A stretch of DNA of 64,000 nucleotides from Aerophototrophica crusticola. GTDB taxonomy: Bacteria > Pseudomonadota > Alphaproteobacteria > Azospirillales > Azospirillaceae. The stretch is taken from positions 1-64,000 of the forward strand of contig MOEB01000004.1 in NCBI GenBank assembly GCA_001939945.1. Reading direction: 5' to 3'. Positions 40,264 to 48,275 of the stretch are shown piece after piece; the stretch's first letter is position 1; each line of letters opens with the position of its first letter. Both the position numbers and the translations under genes were made by a program. The notes beneath the pieces were generated by a model. That model was not told the origin of the DNA, searched no databases, and saw only the letters and a list, made by a program, of their open reading frames with translations.

Positions 40264-40452
40264 ATGCCTGACGATCCGATCCGCAAGCGCCTTGAGACCC
40301 CCGAGGAGGAGGACGCGCGCCTGACCGAGGAGGCTTGGCGGGAGTACTCGGAGGAGGGTATCGGGATTCCCGGCGAGGAGGTCCATGCGTGGATCGAAAG
40401 TTGGGGCACGGACAACGAATTGCCGCCACCGAAGGCACGCAAGCTTCGTTAA
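40264..40452 (+). CDS. Antitoxin-like small protein, copy 2
   Basis: 62 residues, MPDDPIRKRLETPEEEDARL then GIGIPGEEVHAWIESWGTD and a basic end KARKLR. Eleven bases before the ParE gene, so this copy is the likely cognate antitoxin. No classical ribbon-helix-helix or PhD signature is visible. Confidence 0.72.
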   Translation: MPDDPIRKRLETPEEEDARLTEEAWREYSEEGIGIPGEEVHAWIESWGTDNELPPPKARKLR

Positions 40453-40463
40453 GAACCGAAATC

Positions 40464-40745
40464 ATGCCCTATCGCCTATTGTACACGCCGCGAGCCGCGT
40501 CCGACCTGGAAGATATCAGACTCTACTATTCCCGTGGTGGACGAGCTGCCCTGAAACGGGCGAGCGCGATCAGCAAGGCATTGCGGATGTTGGCAGATGG
40601 TCCTTATCGATGGCCGATTGACGACAGGAATGCTGCGTATCGGATGCGCATCGTCGAGGGGCACCGTATTCGCTATAGGATCATCGAGGAAACCGGCGTC
40701 GTCCTCATCATCCGCGTGCGTGGCCCCTGGCAGGACCTTCCCTGA
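40464..40745 (+). CDS. ParE/RelE-type toxin
   Basis: 93 residues from ATG 40464. ParE-family layout: YTPRAASDLEDIRLYYSRGG, a helix ISKALRMLADGPY, AYRMRIVEGHRIRYRIIEETGVVLIIRVRG. ParE toxins poison DNA gyrase, RelE toxins cut mRNA; the C-terminal VRGPWQDLP lacks the catalytic residues of RelE, so the ParE type is favoured. Directly follows antitoxin copy 2. Confidence 0.85.
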   Translation: MPYRLLYTPRAASDLEDIRLYYSRGGRAALKRASAISKALRMLADGPYRWPIDDRNAAYRMRIVEGHRIRYRIIEETGVVLIIRVRGPWQDLP

Positions 40746-40822
40746 GGCTGCCGCACCCCCGCCTTGATCTTGCCGTGTCGCTCCCCTACCAAGGCGGGAG
40801 CTTTTCCTGATGCACGGCCCCG

Positions 40823-42433
40823 ATGCCCACCCCTGATCCTGCCGCCCGCCCGACCCCGCCGCTGGTGCTGCTGGCGCTGGCCCTGTTCCCGCTGCTGGTG
40901 GCCGGCTTGTCCCTGGCCCTGGGCCAGGACGGGAACTGGGACCTGCGGAACTACCATTGGTACAACGCCTACGCCTACCTGACGGGGCGGGAAGGGTTCG
41001 ACGTGGCGCCGGCCCAGGTGGCCAGCTTCTACAACCCCACCCTGGACCTGCCGGTCTACTGGCTGGCGCAGGTGCTGCCCGCCAAGGCGGTGGGGGCGGC
41101 CATCGGGCTCGTGCAGGGGCTGAACATCCTGCCGCTCTACGGCCTGTCGCTTGTGCTGCTGGCGGGCCTGCCGGCCGGGCGGCGTGAGGTGGCGGCCCTG
41201 GCCCTGGCGGCCATCGGCTTCTTCGGCGGCGGGCAGGTGGGGCTGGTCGGCACCACCTTCTATGACAACGTCATCAGCCTGTTCGTGCTGGGCGCCGCCT
41301 GGGTGGTGGCGGCCAAGGCGCATGTGGTCTGGGACGGCCCGCCCGGGCGCGCCTTCGCCACCGTGGCCTTCGGCGGGCTCCTGGTAGGCAGTGCCGTGGG
41401 GCTGAAGCAGCCGACGCTGCCCTATGCGGTGGGGCTGTGCTTCGCCTTCCTGCTGGTGGCGGGCGGGTTCTGGCGGCGGTTCTTCCTGAGCTTCTGGTTC
41501 GGCATCGGCGTCATCGCCGGCATGGCCCTCTTCTCCGGCCATTGGATGTGGCACCTGTGGAGCCGGTACGAGAACCCGCTGTTCCCCTATTTCAACGACA
41601 TCATCAAGTCGCCCTGGGGCGTGCCGGAGGCGTACCGGGACGACAAGTTCATCCCGCCGGGCCTATTGCCGAAACTGCTGTTCCCCTTCAGCTGGGTAGC
41701 CGATCCGAAGCTGGTGGGGGAGATCATCTTCCGCGACCTGCGGGTCCCCGTGGCCTATGTGGTGCTGCTGCTGACGCCCCTCCTGTTGCTCTGGGGCCGG
41801 TTGCGCGGTGCCGCCGCCCCGGCCGTGGGGGACCGGCGGCCACTGGTCTACCTGCTCGTGGCGGGGGCGCTGACCTACCTGGTCTGGTTGAAGCTGTTCA
41901 GCATCTACCGCTACCTGATCCCGCTGGAGATGCTGGCGCCGCTGCTGGTCGTGGCGGCCATCGCCCTCTGGCCCATCCCCGTGAAGGCGCGGGCGGCCAT
42001 CGCGCTGGCCCTGCTGGCCCTGGTCACGGTCACGGCCAAGCCCGGCACTTGGGCGCGCATCCCCTGGTCCGACCGGTTCGTGGAGGTCCAGGCCCCGAGC
42101 CTGCCCAACCCGGACAACACCATCATCCTGCAGACCGGATACGCCCCCACCAGCTTCCTGATCACCGGTTTCCCCAAGCAGGTGCCGTTCCTGCGTATCC
42201 ACAGCTACTTCATCCACCCGGACCACGGGGACATCCTGCTGAACAAGGGGATGCGGGAGCGGATCGCCGCCCATACCGGCGACTTCTACCTGCTGGTCGC
42301 CCATTGGGAGACCTGGACCAACGACCACATCCTGCCCTTCTACGGGTTGAAGGCCGACCTGGACGCTTGCCAGCCGGTGACCAGCAACCTGGATGAGCCG
42401 ATGAAGCTGTGCCCCGTGAAACGGGCGGGGTGA
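40823..42433 (+). CDS. Polytopic membrane protein, GT-C glycosyltransferase-like
   Basis: 536 residues with about 11-12 hydrophobic helices. After the first helix comes GQDGNWDLRNYHWYNAYAYL: the acidic/aromatic loop (D-L-R-N-Y-H) matches the first periplasmic loop of GT-C transferases, where an Asp coordinates the metal. The ~110-residue C-terminal periplasmic domain ends CQPVTSNLDEPMKLCPVKRAG. Followed by GT2 and GtrA genes, the arrangement of polyprenyl-phosphate-sugar-dependent glycosylation cassettes. Acceptor unknown. Confidence 0.78.
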   Translation: MPTPDPAARPTPPLVLLALALFPLLVAGLSLALGQDGNWDLRNYHWYNAYAYLTGREGFDVAPAQVASFYNPTLDLPVYWLAQVLPAKAVGAAIGLVQGLNILPLYGLSLVLLAGLPAGRREVAALALAAIGFFGGGQVGLVGTTFYDNVISLFVLGAAWVVAAKAHVVWDGPPGRAFATVAFGGLLVGSAVGLKQPTLPYAVGLCFAFLLVAGGFWRRFFLSFWFGIGVIAGMALFSGHWMWHLWSRYENPLFPYFNDIIKSPWGVPEAYRDDKFIPPGLLPKLLFPFSWVADPKLVGEIIFRDLRVPVAYVVLLLTPLLLLWGRLRGAAAPAVGDRRPLVYLLVAGALTYLVWLKLFSIYRYLIPLEMLAPLLVVAAIALWPIPVKARAAIALALLALVTVTAKPGTWARIPWSDRFVEVQAPSLPNPDNTIILQTGYAPTSFLITGFPKQVPFLRIHSYFIHPDHGDILLNKGMRERIAAHTGDFYLLVAHWETWTNDHILPFYGLKADLDACQPVTSNLDEPMKLCPVKRAG

Positions 42434-42553
42434 CAATCCCGGGCGGCAAGGGCGGGTTGCACGGGAAAGCCCGGACGGCACCATCCTTTCGCCCCTTTTC
42501 GTGTTATCTATGGGTAGAAGTCATCTTCTTCCCCAGTCGGGACCCTGATCCAG

Positions 42554-43564
42554 ATGTCCACGCCGCAGACCGCGACCCTTTACCCGATCCAGGCCCCCGC
42601 GGCCGTGGCCCAGCCGGCCACGCCCCGCATCGCCGTGCTGGTGCCCTGCTACAATGAGGAAGCCAGCATCGAGAAGGTGGTGGCGGACTTCAAGGCGGCC
42701 CTGCCGGGCTGCACGGTCTATGTCTATGACAACAACTCCAAGGACCGGACGGTGGAGCTGGCCAGCAAGGCCGGCGCCGTGGTCCGGCGGGAGCCGTTGC
42801 AGGGCAAGGGCAACGTGGTCCGCCGCATGTTCGCCGACATCGAGGCGGACGTGTACGTGATGGTGGACGGCGACGACACCTATGACGCGTCCAAGGCGTC
42901 GCTGCTGGTGGAGAAGCTGCTGGCGGAGCAGCTGGACATGGTCAACGGCGCCCGCGTGACGGATTGGGAGAACTACCGCACCGGCCACCGGTTCGGGAAC
43001 GTGCTGCTGACCACCCTGGTCACCATGGTGTTCGGCAAGCGCACCCAGGACATGCTGTCCGGCTACCGAGTCTTCTCCCGCCGCTTCGTGAAGAGCTTCC
43101 CGGTCCTGGCCGGCGGCTTCGAGATCGAGACGGAGCTGGTGGTCCACGCGCTGGAGATGCGCATGCCCATCGGCGAGGTGGAGACCCCCTACAAGGATCG
43201 CGCCCCCGGCAGCGTCTCCAAGCTCAGCACCTTCCGCGACGGCTTCCGCATCCTCTGGATGATCGGCAAGCTGATCAAGGAGGAGCGGCCGATGCAGTTC
43301 TTCGGGCTGGTGGCCCTGGCCCTGGCCCTGGTCTCGGTCGTCATCGCTTGGCCCATCTTCACCTACTTCATGGAGACGGGCACGGTGCCCCGGCTGCCCA
43401 CGGCGGTGCTGTCCACGGGCCTGATGATCCTGTCCTTCCTGTCGCTGGTCTGCGGCCTGATCCTGGACACGGTGACCCGTGGCCGGCGGGAGATGAAGCG
43501 CCTGAAGTACCTGGAGGTTCCGGCCCCGGACTTCGACCCCGCCACGGTCAAGGGCGCGGCCTGA
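42554..43564 (+). CDS. GT2 polyprenyl-phosphate glycosyltransferase
   Basis: 336 residues. GT-A fold: IAVLVPCYNEEASIEKVV, VYDNNSKDRT, the metal site MVDGDDTYD, and MLSGYRVFSRRFVKSFPVLAGGFEIETEL. Two C-terminal membrane helices (LVALALALVSVVIAW and GLMILSFLSLVCGLIL). Resembles GtrB/DPM1-type enzymes that move a sugar from UDP or GDP onto undecaprenyl phosphate on the cytosolic face. Four bases before the gtrA-like gene. Confidence 0.9.
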   Translation: MSTPQTATLYPIQAPAAVAQPATPRIAVLVPCYNEEASIEKVVADFKAALPGCTVYVYDNNSKDRTVELASKAGAVVRREPLQGKGNVVRRMFADIEADVYVMVDGDDTYDASKASLLVEKLLAEQLDMVNGARVTDWENYRTGHRFGNVLLTTLVTMVFGKRTQDMLSGYRVFSRRFVKSFPVLAGGFEIETELVVHALEMRMPIGEVETPYKDRAPGSVSKLSTFRDGFRILWMIGKLIKEERPMQFFGLVALALALVSVVIAWPIFTYFMETGTVPRLPTAVLSTGLMILSFLSLVCGLILDTVTRGRREMKRLKYLEVPAPDFDPATVKGAA

Positions 43565-43567
43565 GGC

Positions 43568-44023
43568 ATGGCCGACGCCGCGTCCGCCCCCGCCGCCCCT
43601 GCGGGCGGCCTGCGCCGGGAACTGTTGAGCTTCGCCGTGATCGGCGGGGTGGCCCTGTTCGTGGACATGGGCGCCCTGTGGGTGGCGCTGAACCTGCTGG
43701 GCCTGGGCGTCTACAGCGGCGGCCTGTTCAGCTACCTGGTCGCCGCCACCTTCACCTGGTACCTGAACCGCACCTTCACCTTCCGCGGCGTCAGCCGCCG
43801 CCGCGCCCTGGCGCAATGGGCCAAGTTCCTGGCTGCCAACGGGGTGGGGGCGGCGGTCAACTATGCCGTCTACGCCGCCGTCGTCACCTTCGGCCCCCCG
43901 CTGGCCCCCTGGCCCGCCGTGACCCTGCCCCTGCTGCCCTACTTGGCCAAGGCCGCTGGCAGCTTGTCCGGCATGGCGTTCAACTTCGTGGCGTCGAAGT
44001 TCCTGGTGTTCCGGCGGGGGTGA
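43568..44023 (+). CDS. GtrA-family membrane protein (putative lipid-sugar flippase)
   Basis: 151 residues, four helices: ELLSFAVIGGVALFVDMGALWVAL, FSYLVAATFTWYLNRTFTF, QWAKFLAANGVGAAVNYAVYA and SLSGMAFNFVASKFLVFRRG. The WYLNRTFTF and NFVASKFLVF motifs are GtrA hallmarks. Proposed to flip the polyprenyl-linked sugar to the periplasm for the GT-C protein encoded upstream. Confidence 0.9.
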   Translation: MADAASAPAAPAGGLRRELLSFAVIGGVALFVDMGALWVALNLLGLGVYSGGLFSYLVAATFTWYLNRTFTFRGVSRRRALAQWAKFLAANGVGAAVNYAVYAAVVTFGPPLAPWPAVTLPLLPYLAKAAGSLSGMAFNFVASKFLVFRRG

Positions 44024-44116
44024 TCCGGACAGCCCTCGGGTCCCCACCCACGCATCCCCGCCCTGACCCGCTGCCCGGTTTACCAACCCCGGCCGCTCGC
44101 CATATAAGGGCGCATC

Positions 44117-44956
44117 ATGGCGCGCCGATTCCTCAAGATGCATGGGCTGGGCAACGACTTCGTTGTCATCGATGCCCGACACGACCCGTTGTCCCTGACG
44201 GCGGCGCAGGCGCGCGCCATCGGGGACCGGCGCACCGGCGTGGGCTTCGACCAGCTGATCGTGCTGGAGCGGGACGCGGGCGCCGACGTCTTCATGCGCA
44301 TCCTGAACCCCGACGGCAGCGAGAGCGGGGCCTGCGGCAACGCCACCCGCTGCGTGGCCAGCCTGGTGGCAGGGGGCTTGGGCAAGGACGACCTGACCAT
44401 CCGCACCATTTCCGGCCTGCTGGGCGCCACAGTGCACGCCAACGGGCTGGTGACCGTGGACATGGGGCCGGCCCGGCTGGGCTGGCAGGACATCCCGCTT
44501 TCCCGGGAAGAGGACACGCTGCACCTGTCCGCCGCCGCCGGCCCGCTGGCCGACGCGGTGGGTGTCAACATGGGCAACCCCCACGCCGTCTTCTTCGTGC
44601 CTGACGCGGAGGCGGTGGATCTCCCGACGCACGGCCCCGTGCTGGAGCACCACCCCCTGTTCCCCCAGCGCTGCAATATCGAGGTGGCAACGGTCCTGTC
44701 CCCCACCCTGGTCCGCATGCGGGTGTGGGAGAGGGGCGCCGGCATCACCCGGGCCTGCGGGTCCGGCGCCTGTGCCGTGGGCGTGGCCGCCATCCGCCGG
44801 GGCTTGGCGGAGCGCGCCTTGACCGTGCGGCTGGACGGCGGCGACCTGCATATCGCGTGGCGCGAGGACGGCCACGTGCTGATGACCGGCCCGGTGGCCA
44901 CCTCCTTCGAGGGCGTGTTGCACCCCAGCCTGCTGGACGAGCGGGTGCCGGCATGA
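44117..44956 (+). CDS. dapF: Diaminopimelate epimerase
   Basis: 279 residues. [14 protein letters not shown] at the N-terminus; both catalytic cysteines are present in GACGNATRC and [15 protein letters not shown]. Makes meso-diaminopimelate for peptidoglycan and lysine. First gene of a dapF-mtaB-ftsY operon; its stop overlaps the mtaB start by four bases (ATGA). Confidence 0.97.
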   Translation: MARRFLKMHGLGNDFVVIDARHDPLSLTAAQARAIGDRRTGVGFDQLIVLERDAGADVFMRILNPDGSESGACGNATRCVASLVAGGLGKDDLTIRTISGLLGATVHANGLVTVDMGPARLGWQDIPLSREEDTLHLSAAAGPLADAVGVNMGNPHAVFFVPDAEAVDLPTHGPVLEHHPLFPQRCNIEVATVLSPTLVRMRVWERGAGITRACGSGACAVGVAAIRRGLAERALTVRLDGGDLHIAWREDGHVLMTGPVATSFEGVLHPSLLDERVPA

Positions 44957-46287
44957 GCGACGCGCACCTTCGCGACCGCGACCAGGTCCATGCCGAGGAG
45001 GAGGCCGGCCCCCCCGTGTTCAGCGGGGAGGAGGGCGGGCCCACCCTGGTCACCTTCGGCTGCCGCCTGAACACCTATGAGTCGGAGGTGATGCGCACCC
45101 ACGCCCGCGCCGCCGGCCTGGGCGACGTGGTGATCGTCAATACCTGCGCCGTCACCTCCGAGGCCGAGCGGCAGGCCCGCCAGACCATCCGCAAGCTGCG
45201 GCGGGAGCGGCCGGGCGCCAAGATCGTCGTCACCGGCTGCGCCGCCCAGGTTAACCCGGACGGGTTCGCCGGCATGGCGGAGGTGGACCATGTGTTGGGC
45301 AACGACGCCAAGCTGACCGCCCAGCCCTGGGCCGATTTGGGCGCCGGGGCGACGGAGCGGGTGCGCGTCAACGACATCATGTCGGTGCGGGAGACGGCGG
45401 GCCACCTGATCCAGGGCATGGAGGGCCGCGCCCGCGCCTTCGTCCAGGTGCAGAACGGCTGCGACCACCGCTGCACCTTCTGCATCATCCCCTTCGGCCG
45501 CGGCAATTCGCGGTCCGTGCCCATGGGGGAGGTGGTGGCCCAGGTCCGCGCCCTGGTGGCCGCCGGCTACAATGAGGTGGTGCTGACCGGGGTGGACGTC
45601 ACCAGCTACGGCCCCGACCTGCCGGGCCAGCCGACCCTGGGCCAGATGGTGCGCCGCCTGCTGGCGGCCGTGCCGGAGTTGCCGCGCCTGCGCCTGTCCT
45701 CCCTGGACGCGGTGGAGATGGACGACGACCTCTGGCGCTTGGTGGCGGAGGAGCCGCGGCTGATGCCGCACCTGCATTTGTCGCTCCAGGCCGGGGACGA
45801 TTTGACCCTGAAGCGCATGAAGCGCCGCCACAGCCGCGCCGACGCGATATCCTTCTGCGAGAAGGCCCGGGCCCTGCGCCCCGACATGGTGTTCGGCGCC
45901 GACATCATCGCCGGCTTCCCGACGGAGACGGAGGAGATGTTCCAGAACACGCTGTGCAGCGTGGAGGAATGCGGCCTGACCTGGCTGCACGTCTTCCCCT
46001 ACAGCCCGCGCCCCGGAACCCCCGCCGCCAAGATGCCCCAGGTCCCCGGCCCCGTCCGCAAGGAGCGCGCCGCCCGCCTGCGTGCCCTGGGCGAGGTGCA
46101 GGTGCGCCGCCACCTGGAAGGGCTGGTGGGCACCACCGCCGACATCCTGTTGGAAAAGCCCACCCTGGGCCGCACCCCCACCTTCGCCCAGGTCACCCTG
46201 GACCGCCCGGGCGAGCCCGGCGCCATCGTCCGCGCCAGGCTGGCGGGGATTTCGGGCGACACCCTGACCGCCACGGTGCTGGACTGA
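44953..46287 (+). CDS. mtaB: tRNA t6A37 methylthiotransferase MtaB
   Basis: 444 residues from ATG 44953. N-terminal MTTase domain with [30 protein letters not shown] and VVTGCAAQ supplying three Cys for one iron-sulphur cluster; a radical-SAM centre [17 protein letters not shown] with CxxxCxxC; and a C-terminal TRAM-like domain. Adds a methylthio group to t6A at position 37 of tRNA. A ~25-residue N-terminal extension ([14 protein letters not shown]) is not typical. Its stop overlaps the ftsY start by one base. Confidence 0.94.
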   Translation: MSDAHLRDRDQVHAEEEAGPPVFSGEEGGPTLVTFGCRLNTYESEVMRTHARAAGLGDVVIVNTCAVTSEAERQARQTIRKLRRERPGAKIVVTGCAAQVNPDGFAGMAEVDHVLGNDAKLTAQPWADLGAGATERVRVNDIMSVRETAGHLIQGMEGRARAFVQVQNGCDHRCTFCIIPFGRGNSRSVPMGEVVAQVRALVAAGYNEVVLTGVDVTSYGPDLPGQPTLGQMVRRLLAAVPELPRLRLSSLDAVEMDDDLWRLVAEEPRLMPHLHLSLQAGDDLTLKRMKRRHSRADAISFCEKARALRPDMVFGADIIAGFPTETEEMFQNTLCSVEECGLTWLHVFPYSPRPGTPAAKMPQVPGPVRKERAARLRALGEVQVRRHLEGLVGTTADILLEKPTLGRTPTFAQVTLDRPGEPGAIVRARLAGISGDTLTATVLD

Positions 46288-47603
46288 TGTTCGACTGGTT
46301 CCGCAAGAAGAAGCCCGCCGAGCCCGCCAAGACGGAGGAGGCGAAGGCGCCGGAGGTGGTGCCGGACGCGACCCCCGCGGCGGTGCCGGAGACGGTGTCG
46401 GACAGTGATTCCGCCATCCCCCCTTCCACCGTCATCCCCGCGGAAGCGGGGACCCAGGAGCCCCAGGCACCGACCCCTCCGCCTGCCCCGGCCGACGTTG
46501 ACCCCGACGTCGATCCCCTGACCCTGGCTCCCGGCTTGCGCCGGGATGACAGGGAGGAGGATGGAGAGCCCACTCCCGAAGTCACCCCCGAACAGGCCGG
46601 CTTCGCCGCGGAGCCGGAGCAAGTTTCCCCCCTCCCGGCCGCCCTTGAGGCCGATGCCATCCCCGAGCTGGAGGACAAGCCGGAGAAGAAGAGCTGGTTC
46701 TCCCGGCTGAAGGATGGCCTGTCCAAGTCCACCTCCCGCCTGACGGAGGGGATCACCGGCATCTTCACCAAGAAGAAGCTGGACGATGAGGCGCTGGAGG
46801 AGCTGGAGGAGCTGCTGATCCGGGCCGACCTTGGCCCCACCACCGCGGCGCGGCTGACCGCCGGCCTCGCCAAGACCCGTTTCGGCAAGGAGGTCTCCCC
46901 CCAGGAGGTGCGCGAGTACCTGGCGGGGGAGGTGCAGAAGATCGTGGAGCCGGTGGCGAAGCCCCTCACCATTGATCCCGCCCGCAAGCCCCATGTGGTG
47001 CTGGTGGTGGGGGTCAATGGCACCGGCAAGACCACCACCATCGGCAAGCTGGCCCGCCAGCTCCGTGCCGAGGGCAAGACCGTGTGGATGGCCGCGGGCG
47101 ACACGTTCCGCGCCGCGGCCGTCAGCCAGCTGAAGATCTGGGGGGAGCGCACCGGCTGCCCCGTGGTGGCCCGGGACACGGGCGCCGACGCGGCCGGTCT
47201 GGCGTTCGACGCCTTCCAGCAGGCCAAGGCTGCCGGGGCGGACGTGCTGCTGATCGACACGGCCGGCCGCTTGCAGAACAAGGCCGGCCTGATGGACGAG
47301 CTGCGCAAGGTGGTCCGCGTCATCAAGAAGCTGGACCCGGACGCCCCCCACACCACCCTGCTGACCCTGGACGCCACCACCGGCCAGAACGCCCATTCCC
47401 AGGTGGAGGTGTTCAAGGACATGGTCGCCATCAACGGCCTGGTCCTGACCAAGCTGGACGGCAGCGCCCGCGGCGGCGTGCTGGTCGCCCTGGCGGAGAA
47501 GTTCAAGCTGCCCGTCCACTTCATCGGCGTGGGCGAGGGCGTCTATGATTTGCGTCCCTTCGAGGCGAAGGCCTTTGCCCGGGCCCTGGTGGGGCTGGAA
47601 TAA
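46287..47603 (+). CDS. ftsY: Signal recognition particle receptor FtsY
   Basis: 438 residues from ATG 46287. Residues 1-~130 are the variable acidic A domain; the NG core follows: FSRLKDGLSKSTSRLTEGI, G1 VVGVNGTGKTTTIGKLA, AAGDTFRAAAVSQLK, DTAGRLQNK, VLTKLDGSARGG, HFIGVGEGVYDLRPF. Docks ribosome-SRP complexes to SecYEG. Residues ~49-88 are encoded by an embedded repeat-like palindrome (46431-46550), which is unusual. Confidence 0.96.
   Translation: MFDWFRKKKPAEPAKTEEAKAPEVVPDATPAAVPETVSDSDSAIPPSTVIPAEAGTQEPQAPTPPPAPADVDPDVDPLTLAPGLRRDDREEDGEPTPEVTPEQAGFAAEPEQVSPLPAALEADAIPELEDKPEKKSWFSRLKDGLSKSTSRLTEGITGIFTKKKLDDEALEELEELLIRADLGPTTAARLTAGLAKTRFGKEVSPQEVREYLAGEVQKIVEPVAKPLTIDPARKPHVVLVVGVNGTGKTTTIGKLARQLRAEGKTVWMAAGDTFRAAAVSQLKIWGERTGCPVVARDTGADAAGLAFDAFQQAKAAGADVLLIDTAGRLQNKAGLMDELRKVVRVIKKLDPDAPHTTLLTLDATTGQNAHSQVEVFKDMVAINGLVLTKLDGSARGGVLVALAEKFKLPVHFIGVGEGVYDLRPFEAKAFARALVGLE
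46431..46550. repeat. GTCATCCCCGC...GGGATGAC repeat inside ftsY
   Basis: The outer ends GTCATCCC and GGGATGAC are exact reverse complements. The left part GTCATCCCCGCGGAAGCGGGG contains its own hairpin, and the right part CCCGGCTTGCGCCGGGATGAC another. This matches the layout of a widespread bacterial intergenic repeat. Length 120 bases keeps the ftsY frame open; it is translated as STVIPAEAGTQEP to LAPGLRRDDREE in the variable acidic domain. Confidence 0.7.
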
Positions 47604-47658
47604 AGCCGGCCCCGTCGCCACTTCCATAGGCGGATGGCCCGCCCGCGGAGTGATGCCC

Positions 47659-48054
47659 ATGCGCCCGACCCTCGCCCTCCTGCTGCTCCCCCTGGCCCTG
47701 GCCGCCTGCGCCAGCCCGGAACAGAAGGCGGCCCGCAAGGCCGAACTCCAGGCCGTGGTGGCCTCGGCGGAAAAGACCGGCAAGGACGATGCCTGCGCCT
47801 GGGCGACGCCCGTCTACAACTTCACCCCGGTGGATGAGGAAAACCTGATCCTCCAGACGAACGAGGGGCGCTACCTGCTGCGCTTCGGCGGCTTCTGCCA
47901 GGCGAGGCTGACCGACGGCCTCGCCATCGGCCTGCAATCCACCGCCGGGTCCGTCTGCCCGGGCGACCGGGTCTTCGTCGAGGGGCGGCCCTGCCTGATC
48001 ACCAAGATGTGGAAGGTACCGGAGACGGCAAAGGTGGCCGAGGCGGCCCGCTGA
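47659..48054 (+). CDS. Small lipoprotein, DUF6491-like
   Basis: 131 residues from ATG 47659, eight bases after GGAG (ATG 47653 is too close). Lipobox LALAAC gives a lipid-modified Cys. Mature part: helix EQKAARKAELQAVVASAEK, WATPVYNFTPVDEENLILQTNEGRYLLRFGGFCQARL, then VCPGDRVFVEGRPCLITKMWKV. The strand pattern and the Cys residues resemble DUF6491 lipoproteins; that match is tentative. Function unknown. Confidence 0.72.
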   Translation: MRPTLALLLLPLALAACASPEQKAARKAELQAVVASAEKTGKDDACAWATPVYNFTPVDEENLILQTNEGRYLLRFGGFCQARLTDGLAIGLQSTAGSVCPGDRVFVEGRPCLITKMWKVPETAKVAEAAR

Positions 48055-48088
48055 CCGGCCCCATGGCGGCTTCTCCATGAAGCCGCCA

Positions 48089-48160
48089 CGGCGGCGACCG
48101 CCGCCGCGCGGGCCCATGCCCGCGTAAGCCAAGCAGGCGGAGCCTGCGCCGGTGCCTGAG
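48089..48160. repeat. Family B repeat, full copy
   Basis: CGGCGGCGACCGCCGCCG then CGCGGGCCCATGCCCGCG (a second palindrome) then AGGCGGAGCCTGCGCC. The inverted counterpart at about 49920-49985 repeats all three parts, defining a ~70-base unit of three linked hairpins. Confidence 0.65.
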
Positions 48161-48181
48161 GAACATGAAAAGCTCTCCCAC

Positions 48182-48216
48182 CTTCAACATATCGTCAGGA
48201 AAGCTTCAACATATCG
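48182..48216. promoter_or_regulatory. Two CTTCAACATATCG direct repeats 22 bases apart
   Basis: Identical 13-base units at 48182-48194 and 48204-48216, start-to-start 22 bases, i.e. two helical turns. AT-rich in a GC-rich setting and 60-94 bases before the AMP nucleosidase gene. Suggests a pair of activator or repressor sites on the same DNA face. Confidence 0.6.
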
Positions 48217-48275
48217 GTGCTTCCCAGACGGGCGGTGATGCAGGCATATAGGCGTGCAAACTCGTAGGAGCTTGC

